Source of the DNA: Chersky-840 sp963838775
Lineage (GTDB): Bacteria; Actinomycetota; Acidimicrobiia; Acidimicrobiales; UBA8190
DNA: 64,000 nt
Assembly: GCA_963838775.1 (NCBI GenBank)
Contig: CAWISP010000026.1
Span: 1-64,000, forward strand
Reading direction: 5' to 3'
The notes beneath the pieces were generated by a model that made no database searches, had not been told where the DNA came from, and was given only the letters and a program-made list of their open reading frames with translations. Shown here piece by piece: positions 16,888 through 24,917 of this stretch (positions within the stretch are counted from its first letter, which is position 1; each line of letters begins with the position of its first letter). The position numbers were made by a program, and so were the translations under genes.

Positions 16888-18144
16888 TTACGGCGTGATG
16901 CCGGCGCTACTGCACACGCTGTTCCCCACGGCGGTGCACAGCGTCGATGCCGAGATGAACTGGTCCTTGATCACCGTCGACGCCATGTTGGTCGTGTCCA
17001 CCCACGTCGGGGTGAGCAGCGACGCCGGCTGTGCCGACCCGGTCACACCCTTGGGAGGCGTGGTGGTCGAGTTCACCAGGGCAGAAGGCGGGGTCTTGCC
17101 GGCCCGCAGGATCGTGGCCAGGGAGACGGCGTCCTGGGCCTCCTGGTAAATGGGCTTGTACACCGATCCGCACTGGTAGCCCTGGAGGATGTTCTCCATG
17201 CCCTGCAGCGTGGCGTCCTGACCCGTGGTCGGGATCTTCTTGGGGCCGACACCCTTGTTCTTCAGGTCCGTGACCACAGCTTCGGCGAGGCCGTCATTGG
17301 CCTCGATCGTGGCGTTGATGGTCGGGTGCGCCGTGAACTGCTGCGTGAAGATCGTCGCGCCGGTGGCGTTCACCCAACCGGGGGTGATCTGGTCGCCAAT
17401 CAGGGTGTAGCCCTTGCTGTTGGTGAGGCCCGCCTTCAACGGCGTGGTGGTGGAGTTCCAGACCACCGAGTTGTAGCCCTGAGCGAACGACACCGCGTTG
17501 GGGTCGGTGTCCTCACCGCCGTCGAGCTCGAACACCTTGGGGCTGGTGATGCCCCAAGAGGACACGCACGATTCGAAACCCTGTCCGATGAGCTTGCCCA
17601 CCAGGTCGTTGTCGAAACTCACGTAGTAGGTGTTGGTGCCCGTGAAGGTGGCCCGGTCGTAGCTGATCACGGCGACGCCGTGGGTCGACGCGTACGACTG
17701 GACCTCGGCCCCGACCGTGCTGTCGATCGGGTCGAAGACGAGGACCTTGGCGCCGAGCGACACGTCGGCCTGGGCGTCGGCGAGCTCGGTGGCGTCCACG
17801 CCCTGAGCGTTGTCGATCTTGAAGTCAGACGAGCTGTAGCCGGCCATCTGGAACGCCTTGGTCAGGTACGGGGCGTCGAAGTCGACGTATCTCGTCGACG
17901 AGGTGGTGTCGGGGAGGATGACGCCCACCAGACCCGTGCCCGACGCCGCCAGCGGCTTCAACTTCGGCATCTCGGTGAAGTTCACGTTGAACGACTTCAC
18001 ACTCAGATCGGATGGCACGGTGGCCGACGCCTTCGTCGTCGTCGTGGTCGCCGCCTTGGGAGTGCTGCTACACGCCGTGAACACCATGCCCACGACAACG
18101 GCCAGGGAGATCCCCGCCAGCCGACTCAACCCACGGATTCGCAT
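16888..18144 (-). CDS. sugar ABC transporter substrate-binding lipoprotein
   Basis: Periplasmic-binding-protein-1-type receptor, 418 residues, anchored as a lipoprotein. Start ATG 18144 has GGAGAG 8 bp upstream. The signal peptide ends in the lipobox VFTACSS. After a Thr-rich linker the receptor follows: TGLVGVILPDTTSSTRYVDF, KVLVFDPIDSTVGAEVQSYA, YYVSFDNDLVGKLIGQG, KVFELDGGEDTDPNA, IEANDGLAEAVVTDLKNKGV, TTGQDATLQGMENILQGYQC. This layout matches XylF-like binding proteins of CUT2 importers. First gene of the importer operon; the 209-bp upstream gap must hold the promoter (a weak TTGTCA-N17-TGTGGT candidate ends near 18223). The ligand is probably a pentose or polyol, inferred from family. Confidence 0.92.
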   Translation of the reverse strand: MRIRGLSRLAGISLAVVVGMVFTACSSTPKAATTTTTKASATVPSDLSVKSFNVNFTEMPKLKPLAASGTGLVGVILPDTTSSTRYVDFDAPYLTKAFQMAGYSSSDFKIDNAQGVDATELADAQADVSLGAKVLVFDPIDSTVGAEVQSYASTHGVAVISYDRATFTGTNTYYVSFDNDLVGKLIGQGFESCVSSWGITSPKVFELDGGEDTDPNAVSFAQGYNSVVWNSTTTPLKAGLTNSKGYTLIGDQITPGWVNATGATIFTQQFTAHPTINATIEANDGLAEAVVTDLKNKGVGPKKIPTTGQDATLQGMENILQGYQCGSVYKPIYQEAQDAVSLATILRAGKTPPSALVNSTTTPPKGVTGSAQPASLLTPTWVDTTNMASTVIKDQFISASTLCTAVGNSVCSSAGITP

Positions 18145-18353
18145 TGTTCGCTCTCCTGCTTTCTCTTTTTGAGTTTCTTTTGATGACCCGCTCACCTTGG
18201 AAGCTTGTTCAGAGGGGGCGAAACCACAACAGGGCCGAACGTCCCTGACAACCGAACTTCTGATGTCGCCTCGACCGCGTCTCCATCCCTCCGATCGACA
18301 ACTGCCTGAGCAACATACCCTTCAGTTTCGTCACGCGCTTGCAATACTCTTGT

Positions 18354-19196
18354 TCAGTCGATCACAAGCGTGGCCCGAACGGGGAGATGGTCGGACTCGG
18401 TGATGGGGAGGACCTCGCCGCCCTCCGCCTTGACGGGCCCCCGTACGAGGATGTGGTCGGGCTGCGCGATGGGCCGCCACAGCCACGTCGGCCACGTGCG
18501 ACCTCGCACGGCTCGGGACCAGCCTGGGAGCAGGGCGACCAGGGGAGGGCCCCACAAGTTCATGTCACCTGCCAACACACTGGGTACCGGAGTCATGGCG
18601 TTGAGCGTTCGCCGGAGGGCGGCGATATGGCGGGGAGACCCCTGGCTGAGATGGGCGAGATGAGTGCCCACGACGCGCAGCGGCGCGCCGGACGCGCCGG
18701 ACGCGCCGGACGCGCCAGTGAGATCGATATCCACGACGATCGCCCCTCGGCGCGCGTGATCGGTGGGGAGCTTGCCCAGATCGATTGTTTGCGAACCCTG
18801 TACCGGCAACCTTGACAGCACCGCGATCGACCACCAACCGCGCTCGGACTTGGGGGTCCGAGCGGCCGACCGGGTGCGCTCGGTGATCTTCGGACGGGGT
18901 CGGTCGAGCGACAGTCCGTGCACACTCCCGGTCAGCAGACGTGGGCCCCACCGCTTGTGGGGCCGGGCGGGAGGGGCGGTGATCCGGCCGCGGGCGAACT
19001 CCAACTCGACCGAGGTGTATCCCAACTCGGAGGCGACCCTCTCCGCCATCGAGACGCCACCGTCAGGGAACCAGCATTCCTGAAGCATGAGGACGTCGGC
19101 GCCGATGCGGCGACAGGCGTCGACCACGTCGAAGGGCCGACCCCATCCGTCCACGCCGCCGTGCACGTTGAAGCTAGCGACGACCACGCGGGGCAT
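18354..19196 (-). CDS. endonuclease/exonuclease/phosphatase family protein
   Basis: EEP-fold metal-dependent hydrolase, 280 residues. Motifs: VVVASFNVHGGVDGWG at the start, DVLMLQECWF with the metal-binding Glu, VVGTHLAHLSQGSP, LAGDMNLWG with Asp/Asn of the active site, QPDHILVRG and the terminal SDHLPVRATL with catalytic Asp-His. No signal peptide, so it acts inside the cell; members cleave DNA, RNA or phospholipid head groups and I cannot tell which here. A 9-bp repeat (three full units at 18685-18711) encodes a GASGASGASGA surface insertion. Divergent from the hypothetical gene at 19376. Confidence 0.82.
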   Translation of the reverse strand: MPRVVVASFNVHGGVDGWGRPFDVVDACRRIGADVLMLQECWFPDGGVSMAERVASELGYTSVELEFARGRITAPPARPHKRWGPRLLTGSVHGLSLDRPRPKITERTRSAARTPKSERGWWSIAVLSRLPVQGSQTIDLGKLPTDHARRGAIVVDIDLTGASGASGASGAPLRVVGTHLAHLSQGSPRHIAALRRTLNAMTPVPSVLAGDMNLWGPPLVALLPGWSRAVRGRTWPTWLWRPIAQPDHILVRGPVKAEGGEVLPITESDHLPVRATLVID

Positions 19197-19375
19197 TGCA
19201 CCAGCAGGCTACCGAGCGACCGGGACCAGCAGGGTGACCCCGCCGCTGCTCGGGACGCTCGAGGCCGACGCTCCTCGCGGTCGGTCCAGCCTGGCGAGCC
19301 CCGGACAATGCCGAATCCCAGGCACGCTTCGTGACCCGGCTCAACCCCAGGCCCGGCGTGCCGATATGAATTGGG

Positions 19376-20815
19376 ATGACGTTGTTCCCGAGCGCCCTCC
19401 GTAGCGACCGCCTGACGGCGACGGGCAGCGCCGTCCGCCCCCTGCACCGCCTCTGGACCCTCGTCTCCGAGGCCATCGCCACCCGCATCGCCACGCGCCG
19501 GTCGACCATCGCCACCCGCAGGTCGGCCGCCATTCCCGTCCTGGCGCTCGTGTCATCGCCCGCGGGCGCGACGACCGCCGAACGGGCCGAGCCGCAACTG
19601 CGGTGGAGCGATCCGCACCACGCCCCCGCCGGCGACTTCACGGCGTCGGCGATCCCCAATGCCGAACTCGACATCACCGCCGTTCCCCGTCGGGGTGAGT
19701 CGTGGGACGCGGTATCGGACTTCGCGCTCTCCTACGACGGCTACGCGTACTGGGAGGACCTGGCCACGTTGGCCGGCCGCGTCCTGCAGCGCTGGACGCG
19801 GCGTCGGTCGTTGCCCGCCACGCTCGACGAGCTGCGGGGATGCCTCTTCTACGAACAGCGGCGATGGAACCATTTCGGCGAAGAGCCCACGGGTCGCTCC
19901 GCCGAGTACATGTGGGCGATGGTCGAAGCCATCGGTGCGTTGGCGGCCCCTGTCACCCCCGTCGTCTCCCCGAACCCCGATCCCCGACGCGCCATCGCGC
20001 CCGAAGCGCACGTGAAGCTCGTCGCCAACCGCGCCGTGGCGTTGCGATCGGTCCCGTCGCCCGCGCCGACTATGCGCCCCTTGGCGGCGCGCCCGGGGCG
20101 GCTCACGCCGGTACCGGCGGCCGAGGTCCATGTCCGGCTCGTCACCTCCATCGAGGGCGAGGCGGGTACGGCGTCGAGAAACCCCTCGGGGTACGCGGCG
20201 AGGCGCTCCTCGGGCCACCTGTCGGGGAGCCCGGCGGATCACCCCGCCATGCACGGTTCGGGGCGCGACCTCAAGCCCATGCCCTCGGCCGACCCCCTGC
20301 CCAAGCCGCCCGTGATCATTCGTCGCGCCCGTCGCGCCGGGTCGGTCGGCTCGAACCGCCCCGGCGGTGCGGTGAACACGTCGCGCACCCCCGCTGATCC
20401 GTGGGGGTCGAACGGGTCGCGCTGGAAGTTCGACAACGAGGACGCAGAGTCGGACGAGACCGCGTCGGACGAGACCGCCGCCGTCGCCGAGATCACGCCC
20501 CTGTGCCACGAGTTCGTCAGCGACGATGCCGGCTACGGGACGTGGATGGCCACCAATCCCGGGGGTTTCGTCTTGAACCAACCCCGCTCGGCGCGATCGA
20601 AGACACCCACGCTGCACCGGGTCGGTTGCGCGGTGGTCGCGCCCCGACCGGTGCCCGAAACCCGGTCTGCACACTCGGACACCGACACGACGAAGAACAG
20701 CGACACGAACACGAACCCCCTCGGGGTGTGCGGGCCCAGCGCCGACGCGCTCCGGGCCTGGAGCATGTCACGCGGGACCGGCGAGCCCACCGCGTGCCAA
20801 CGCTGCTGTCCGTAG
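19376..20815 (+). CDS. hypothetical protein with C-terminal Cys/His module
   Basis: A 479-residue protein I cannot assign. The N-terminal 60 residues are basic (many Arg). A compact helical block follows (about 115-190, with YEDLATLAGRVLQ-like and CLFYEQRRWNHFGEEPTG segments). The middle (200-370) is low-complexity Pro/Ser/Arg. The last 100 residues look folded: YGTWMATNPGGFVLN, TPTLHRVGCAVV, then CGPSADALRAW and TACQRCCP. This order (NPxGFVLN, LHRxxC, CG...LxxW, CxxC) recalls a small zinc-binding module seen at the ends of various bacterial proteins, but I have no name for it. The HDAC-like gene starts 75 bp downstream on the same strand. Confidence 0.6.
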   Translation: MTLFPSALRSDRLTATGSAVRPLHRLWTLVSEAIATRIATRRSTIATRRSAAIPVLALVSSPAGATTAERAEPQLRWSDPHHAPAGDFTASAIPNAELDITAVPRRGESWDAVSDFALSYDGYAYWEDLATLAGRVLQRWTRRRSLPATLDELRGCLFYEQRRWNHFGEEPTGRSAEYMWAMVEAIGALAAPVTPVVSPNPDPRRAIAPEAHVKLVANRAVALRSVPSPAPTMRPLAARPGRLTPVPAAEVHVRLVTSIEGEAGTASRNPSGYAARRSSGHLSGSPADHPAMHGSGRDLKPMPSADPLPKPPVIIRRARRAGSVGSNRPGGAVNTSRTPADPWGSNGSRWKFDNEDAESDETASDETAAVAEITPLCHEFVSDDAGYGTWMATNPGGFVLNQPRSARSKTPTLHRVGCAVVAPRPVPETRSAHSDTDTTKNSDTNTNPLGVCGPSADALRAWSMSRGTGEPTACQRCCP

Positions 20816-20890
20816 CGAAGACCCCGACCCCGGACCCGACACACCCGCCGCCCGGAGACGGTGGGAGGCCGACCGCCGTACAGTGAGGAA

Positions 20891-21895
20891 ATGCTCCTCG
20901 TGGCGGGATCTCCCGAGCTCGACCGCCATGACGTCGGGTCCCGACACCCCGAGCGCCCCGCCCGCGTGCCGGCCGCCCTGGCCGGGATCGACGAGGCCGG
21001 CCTGCACGACGCCGTCATCCATCTCGAGCCGCGCCGGGCCACGACCGAGGAGCTGACCCTCGTCCATCCCTTGTCGTATCTCGAAGCACTGCACGCCTTC
21101 TGCGACGCGGGCGGTGGTGCCATCGACCCCGACACCATCACGTCGGCCGGATCGTGGGACACGGCGCTGTTGGCGGCGGGTGCGGCGCTCGAGGTCGTCG
21201 ATGCCCTGGGACGGGGTGACGGCGACGTCGCCTTCGTGGCGGCCCGACCCCCCGGCCACCACGCCCTGGCCACCGAGCCGATGGGCTTCTGCCTGCTCAA
21301 CAACGTGGCCGTGGCGGCCGCCACCTTGGCCGAGCGGGGCGAGCGTGTCCTCATCGTGGACTGGGACGTCCATCACGGCAACGGGACCCAGGCCATCTTC
21401 TGGGACGACCCCAGGGTGCTCTACGTCTCCACCCATCAGTGGCCGCTGTATCCCGGCACGGGCCGGGTGTCGGAGACCGGCGGCCCGGGCGCGCCGGGGC
21501 TGACCGTCAACGTGCCACTGCCGCCGCGCGCCACCGGGGACGTGATCCTCGAGGCTCTCGACGACGTGGTGGCGCCGGTGGTGGAGCAGTTCGCCCCCAC
21601 GTGGGTGCTGGCGTCGGCGGGATACGACGCGCATCGCGCCGACCCGATGGCGGGCCTCATGCTCACGTCGGGTGACTTCGCCGACATCGCCCGGCGCGTG
21701 AAGGCCTTCGCGCCCCGGACCGGACGCCTGGCCCTCCTCCTCGAAGGCGGCTACGACCTCGACGCCCTGCGCCTGTCGGTCGGCGCCAGCCTGGCGTCGG
21801 TGCTCGACGTCGAGTTCCGCCCCGAGCCCGCGTCGAGCGGTGGGCCCGGTGACGATGCCGTGGAGGCGGCGCGTCGAGCGCACGCCGCGACCTGA
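20891..21895 (+). CDS. histone deacetylase family protein
   Basis: Zinc-dependent amidohydrolase of the HDAC/AcuC/acetylpolyamine class, 334 residues. Start at ATG 20891, preceded by GTGAGGAA; a longer frame to 20861 is possible. Catalytic elements: GSRHPERPARV near the N-terminus, the His pair RPPGHHALATEPMGFCLLNN, the zinc site DWDVHHGNGTQAIFW (Asp and His), second zinc Asp in ASAGYDAHRADPMAG, and LLEGGYDLDAL with the transition-state Tyr. All key residues are present, so it should be active. It removes acetyl or longer acyl groups from lysine or polyamines; the substrate is not determinable here. Confidence 0.9.
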   Translation: MLLVAGSPELDRHDVGSRHPERPARVPAALAGIDEAGLHDAVIHLEPRRATTEELTLVHPLSYLEALHAFCDAGGGAIDPDTITSAGSWDTALLAAGAALEVVDALGRGDGDVAFVAARPPGHHALATEPMGFCLLNNVAVAAATLAERGERVLIVDWDVHHGNGTQAIFWDDPRVLYVSTHQWPLYPGTGRVSETGGPGAPGLTVNVPLPPRATGDVILEALDDVVAPVVEQFAPTWVLASAGYDAHRADPMAGLMLTSGDFADIARRVKAFAPRTGRLALLLEGGYDLDALRLSVGASLASVLDVEFRPEPASSGGPGDDAVEAARRAHAAT

Positions 21896-21979
21896 GCGGA
21901 CGAGCAGCGTGGCCGGCGTTCCCATCATGCCGTCGGCCACCCTGCACACAGCGCGATCCCACGGTGATATGACGATGCG

Positions 21980-22945
21980 GTGACCTCGACGAACCACGAC
22001 CACCCCCGCGCCGACGAGCTTCCGCCGCCTCGGACCCAGAAGGTGGCCGAGGGCGTCTACGCCTACATCCAGCCCGACGGGGGCTGGTGGATCAACAACA
22101 CCGGCTTCGTTCTCGGCGAGCACGCCGTGCTGTGCATCGACAGCTGCGCCACCGAACGGCGTACCCGCGCCTTTCTCGCCACCATCGACGCGCTCCAGCG
22201 CGAGCTCGGGTGCGGGCGCAACGGCGCCCGCATGCTCGTGAACACCCATCACCACGGCGACCACACCAATGGCAACTACCTCCTGCACGACGCCACCATC
22301 ATCGGGCACCAACGCTGTCGCGAAGCCATCCAGGCCATGGGGATCCTGCGCCCCGACGGACTGTGGGAGCCTGTGGATTGGGGCGATCTCGAGCCCGCAC
22401 CGCCGTTGATCACCTTCGAGCATCGCCTCGACGTGTACCTCGACGACCTCCTCGTCGAGCTACATCACTTCGGCACTGCCGCGCACACCACCAACGACGT
22501 GGTGGCGTGGATCCCCGAGCACCGGGTGCTGTTCACCGGCGATCTCGTGTTCAACGGGGGCACGCCGTTCGTCGTCATGGGATCGGTGGCCGGGTCCTTC
22601 GTGGCGCTCGACTGCCTCATGGAGCTCGACCCCGCCGTGATCGTCCCCGGTCACGGCGACGTGTGCGGACCCGAGGTCATGGACGTGGCCGGCGAGTACC
22701 TCCGCTTCCTGCAACAGGTCACCGACGAGGCCAAGAAGGCCGGCCTCACCCCCCTCGAGACCGCCCGGCGGGCCGATCTCGGGCCCTTCGCCGCCCTCAC
22801 CCATCCCGAGCGACTCGTCGGCAACCTGCACCGTGCCTTCGCCGAGTGCGAGGGGGCGCGCCCCGGCGACCCCATCGATGTCGCCGCCGCGCTGCTCGAC
22901 ATGGTCACCTTCAACGGTGGCAGGCCGTTGACGTGCCAGGCGTGA
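21980..22945 (+). CDS. MBL fold metallo-hydrolase
   Basis: Metallo-beta-lactamase-fold enzyme, 321 residues from GTG at 21980. Metal ligands: NTHHHGDHTNGN (HxHxDH variant) near residue 91, FGTAAHTTNDVVAWIP, the bridging Asp in VLFTGDLVF, and the last His in IVPGHGDVCG. An additional C-terminal helical region (ADLGPFAALTHPERLVGNLH) resembles the group annotated as MBL hydrolases of lipid or xenobiotic catabolism. The substrate ester or thioester is unknown. 84 bp after the HDAC-like gene on the same strand. Confidence 0.85.
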   Translation: MTSTNHDHPRADELPPPRTQKVAEGVYAYIQPDGGWWINNTGFVLGEHAVLCIDSCATERRTRAFLATIDALQRELGCGRNGARMLVNTHHHGDHTNGNYLLHDATIIGHQRCREAIQAMGILRPDGLWEPVDWGDLEPAPPLITFEHRLDVYLDDLLVELHHFGTAAHTTNDVVAWIPEHRVLFTGDLVFNGGTPFVVMGSVAGSFVALDCLMELDPAVIVPGHGDVCGPEVMDVAGEYLRFLQQVTDEAKKAGLTPLETARRADLGPFAALTHPERLVGNLHRAFAECEGARPGDPIDVAAALLDMVTFNGGRPLTCQA

Positions 22946-23034
22946 GGAGGCTCACCGGCCGGGACACCTCGAAGGGCCCACCAACCTGTGCGTCGGGGGC
23001 GTTGACCGATTGTTGAGCCTGGATAGAGGATCCG

Positions 23035-23835
23035 GTGAGCACGGCGTGGGAGGGTGGGGCCACGAAGGCGGCCTGCCAAGAGGCGGCCGCGTCCAGTGCC
23101 GGGGGGGCCATGTCCATCGTCGACGACCGCACGCACGTCGTAGCAGAAAAGGCCCGCCGCGAGCGGCTGTGGCAGACGACGGACACCACACCGCTCGTGA
23201 CCGCCATCCGGCCCCCCGGGACGGTGACACCGGGCCGTGCTGACCACCCCAGCAATGGCGGCCATCCCAATGGCGGCCACCCCAGCAATGGCGGCCATCC
23301 CAGCCATAGGGACCAGGATCGGGCATCCGACGTGATCGCCCGCGCCAGCGCCGGAGCCGGCGATCAGATGTGGCAGACCCGGATCGACCTGGTGGTGTCG
23401 TCGGGCCTGTCGGGAGACGCGGCCCGCAAAGCCCATGTCGACGCCCAACGCGAGCACGACGAGGCCGCCTTCGAGGCGCTGTGCGAGTTGTGCCGCGACG
23501 AGTTGCGGCCCGTGCTCGAGTGCAGCGCCGAGATGCTCGGCGAATGGGGCCTCAGGGCGCGCGTGGCCGAGACGCTCAGAGACGAGCCGGCGCGTGTGCC
23601 CCGGAGCTTCGAGCTCGCCTTGGGGATCGACCGCTTCGACGACCGGGGGCCCGGCAAGCTCACCATCACCGCCACCGAGGGATACGACTTCGTGCGGGTC
23701 AAGCTGGCCGTGGGACCGACCAAGATGGGTGGCGACGTCAGCGAGCACGTGGGCACCACCATCGCCCGAGACCTCTCCGACGCTCTGGCGGGAGGCCTCG
23801 TCGCCACCCTCGTGGAGCAGATCTTCAGCTTGTGA
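23035..23835 (+). CDS. hypothetical protein with NGGHP repeats
   Basis: A 266-residue protein without a family I recognise. GTG 23035 has AGAGGA just upstream; ATG 23110 is an alternative start. Residues 1-70 are low-complexity. A repeat block (23245-23307) encodes alternating HPSNGG and HPNGG units. The rest (about 95-266) looks globular and helical: MWQTRIDLVVSSGLSGDAAR, EALCELCRDELRPVLECSAE with three closely spaced Cys, then strands FELALGIDRFDDRGPGKLTI and YDFVRVKLAVGP. No membrane segment or signal. Its stop region overlaps the converging esterase gene by 11 bp. Confidence 0.6.
   Translation: MSTAWEGGATKAACQEAAASSAGGAMSIVDDRTHVVAEKARRERLWQTTDTTPLVTAIRPPGTVTPGRADHPSNGGHPNGGHPSNGGHPSHRDQDRASDVIARASAGAGDQMWQTRIDLVVSSGLSGDAARKAHVDAQREHDEAAFEALCELCRDELRPVLECSAEMLGEWGLRARVAETLRDEPARVPRSFELALGIDRFDDRGPGKLTITATEGYDFVRVKLAVGPTKMGGDVSEHVGTTIARDLSDALAGGLVATLVEQIFSL
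23245..23307. repeat. in-frame 18/15-bp tandem repeat
   Basis: Two 18-bp units (CACCCCAGCAATGGCGGC) alternate with a 15-bp unit (CATCCCAATGGCGGC) and a partial copy, coding for HPSNGG, HPNGG, HPSNGG, HPS. All lengths are multiples of three. Confidence 0.9.
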
Positions 23836-24853
23836 CCGACAGGCGCTGCGCCAGGTAGGCGAGCGCCAACGGGTAGCGCCACGCGATGCCGCCGTGGGTG
23901 GCGTCGAAGAGCTCGAAACGGACGTCGTGCACGCCCACCGCCTCCAGCGCGTTGCGGAAGGCGACCGCCCCGAGGTCCAGGTACCACTCGTCGCGCGTCC
24001 CGGCGTCCACCCACACAGCCCGCAGTCCCCGCAAGGCGTCGGCGTGGGCGGGCACCATGCGAACCGGATCCCACGCCAGCCAGCGCGCCCACACCTCGTC
24101 GCGAAGGCGCCCGGTGTCGGGATCGAAGGGCAGCATCGGGGTGCCGTCGGCGTCGGCGGAGAAGCAGGCCGTGACCCCGAGCATCATGAGCAGCAGATGG
24201 TCCTCGGACCGGGTGAACGCGGGCCGGTGCCCGAAATCCTCCCACCACGCGCCGATGTCGCCGTCCCAGGACCGCAGCGCCCGCACGGCCTTCGGGAACT
24301 CGGGGATGTAACAGCACTCGTAGAGCGCGTCCCCGGCGTGGGTGGCGAGCCCGCCGAAGAGGTCGGGGCGCAGCATGGGCGTGATCATGGCCCCGAAGCC
24401 GCCGCTCGACTTCCCTTGGATGCCGCGGTGGGCGGGGGCGTCGAGGGTGCGGTAGCGCTCGTCGACGAACGGCACCACCTCGTCACAGAGATAGGTGTGG
24501 TAGTTGCCGGTCCCCGGGGAGTCCACGAACTGCGAACCCCCGTACGCGGTCCAGGCGTCCACCCACACCACGATGCACGGCGGTGCCTTTCCCGAGGCGA
24601 ACACGGTGTCGGCCGTCTCGGGGTAGGGCTGGTGGAAGGCGTCGCGGTTGGCCCACATGGTGAGGTACCCCGTGTAGCCCTGGATGACGTAGATCGAAGG
24701 CAGTCGGTCCCCGCCCTCGTCGTAGCCGGGCGGGACGTACACCCACAGGGGGCGCTCGACGGGGTCCCCGAGATGGTTGTTGCCCAGCGCGGCCGACGTG
24801 ATCACGTGCTCGTCGACCCGCCCGGCGAGCTGTCCACTCCACGGCAGCGGCAC
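23825..24853 (-). CDS. esterase / alpha-beta hydrolase (esterase D-like)
   Basis: Serine esterase of the esterase D/antigen 85-like fold, 342 residues from GTG at 24853. Features: oxyanion-side strand LPSIYVIQGYTGYLTMWANR, nucleophile elbow GIQGKSSGGFGAM (Ser in GKSSGG), acid region VWVDAGTRDEWYLDLGAVAF, and catalytic His in FDATHGGIAWRYPLAL. No signal peptide, so it is cytoplasmic. Substrate unknown; S-formyl-thiol or acyl ester hydrolysis is typical. Overlaps the convergent hypothetical gene tail-to-tail by 11 bp. Confidence 0.82.
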   Translation of the reverse strand: MPLPWSGQLAGRVDEHVITSAALGNNHLGDPVERPLWVYVPPGYDEGGDRLPSIYVIQGYTGYLTMWANRDAFHQPYPETADTVFASGKAPPCIVVWVDAWTAYGGSQFVDSPGTGNYHTYLCDEVVPFVDERYRTLDAPAHRGIQGKSSGGFGAMITPMLRPDLFGGLATHAGDALYECCYIPEFPKAVRALRSWDGDIGAWWEDFGHRPAFTRSEDHLLLMMLGVTACFSADADGTPMLPFDPDTGRLRDEVWARWLAWDPVRMVPAHADALRGLRAVWVDAGTRDEWYLDLGAVAFRNALEAVGVHDVRFELFDATHGGIAWRYPLALAYLAQRLSVTS

Positions 24854-24917
24854 GGCACCAGGATGGCACGACGGCGACCGGCGGCGGCGCGGCGTGCTCG
24901 GCAGCCGGGCGGCGTCC

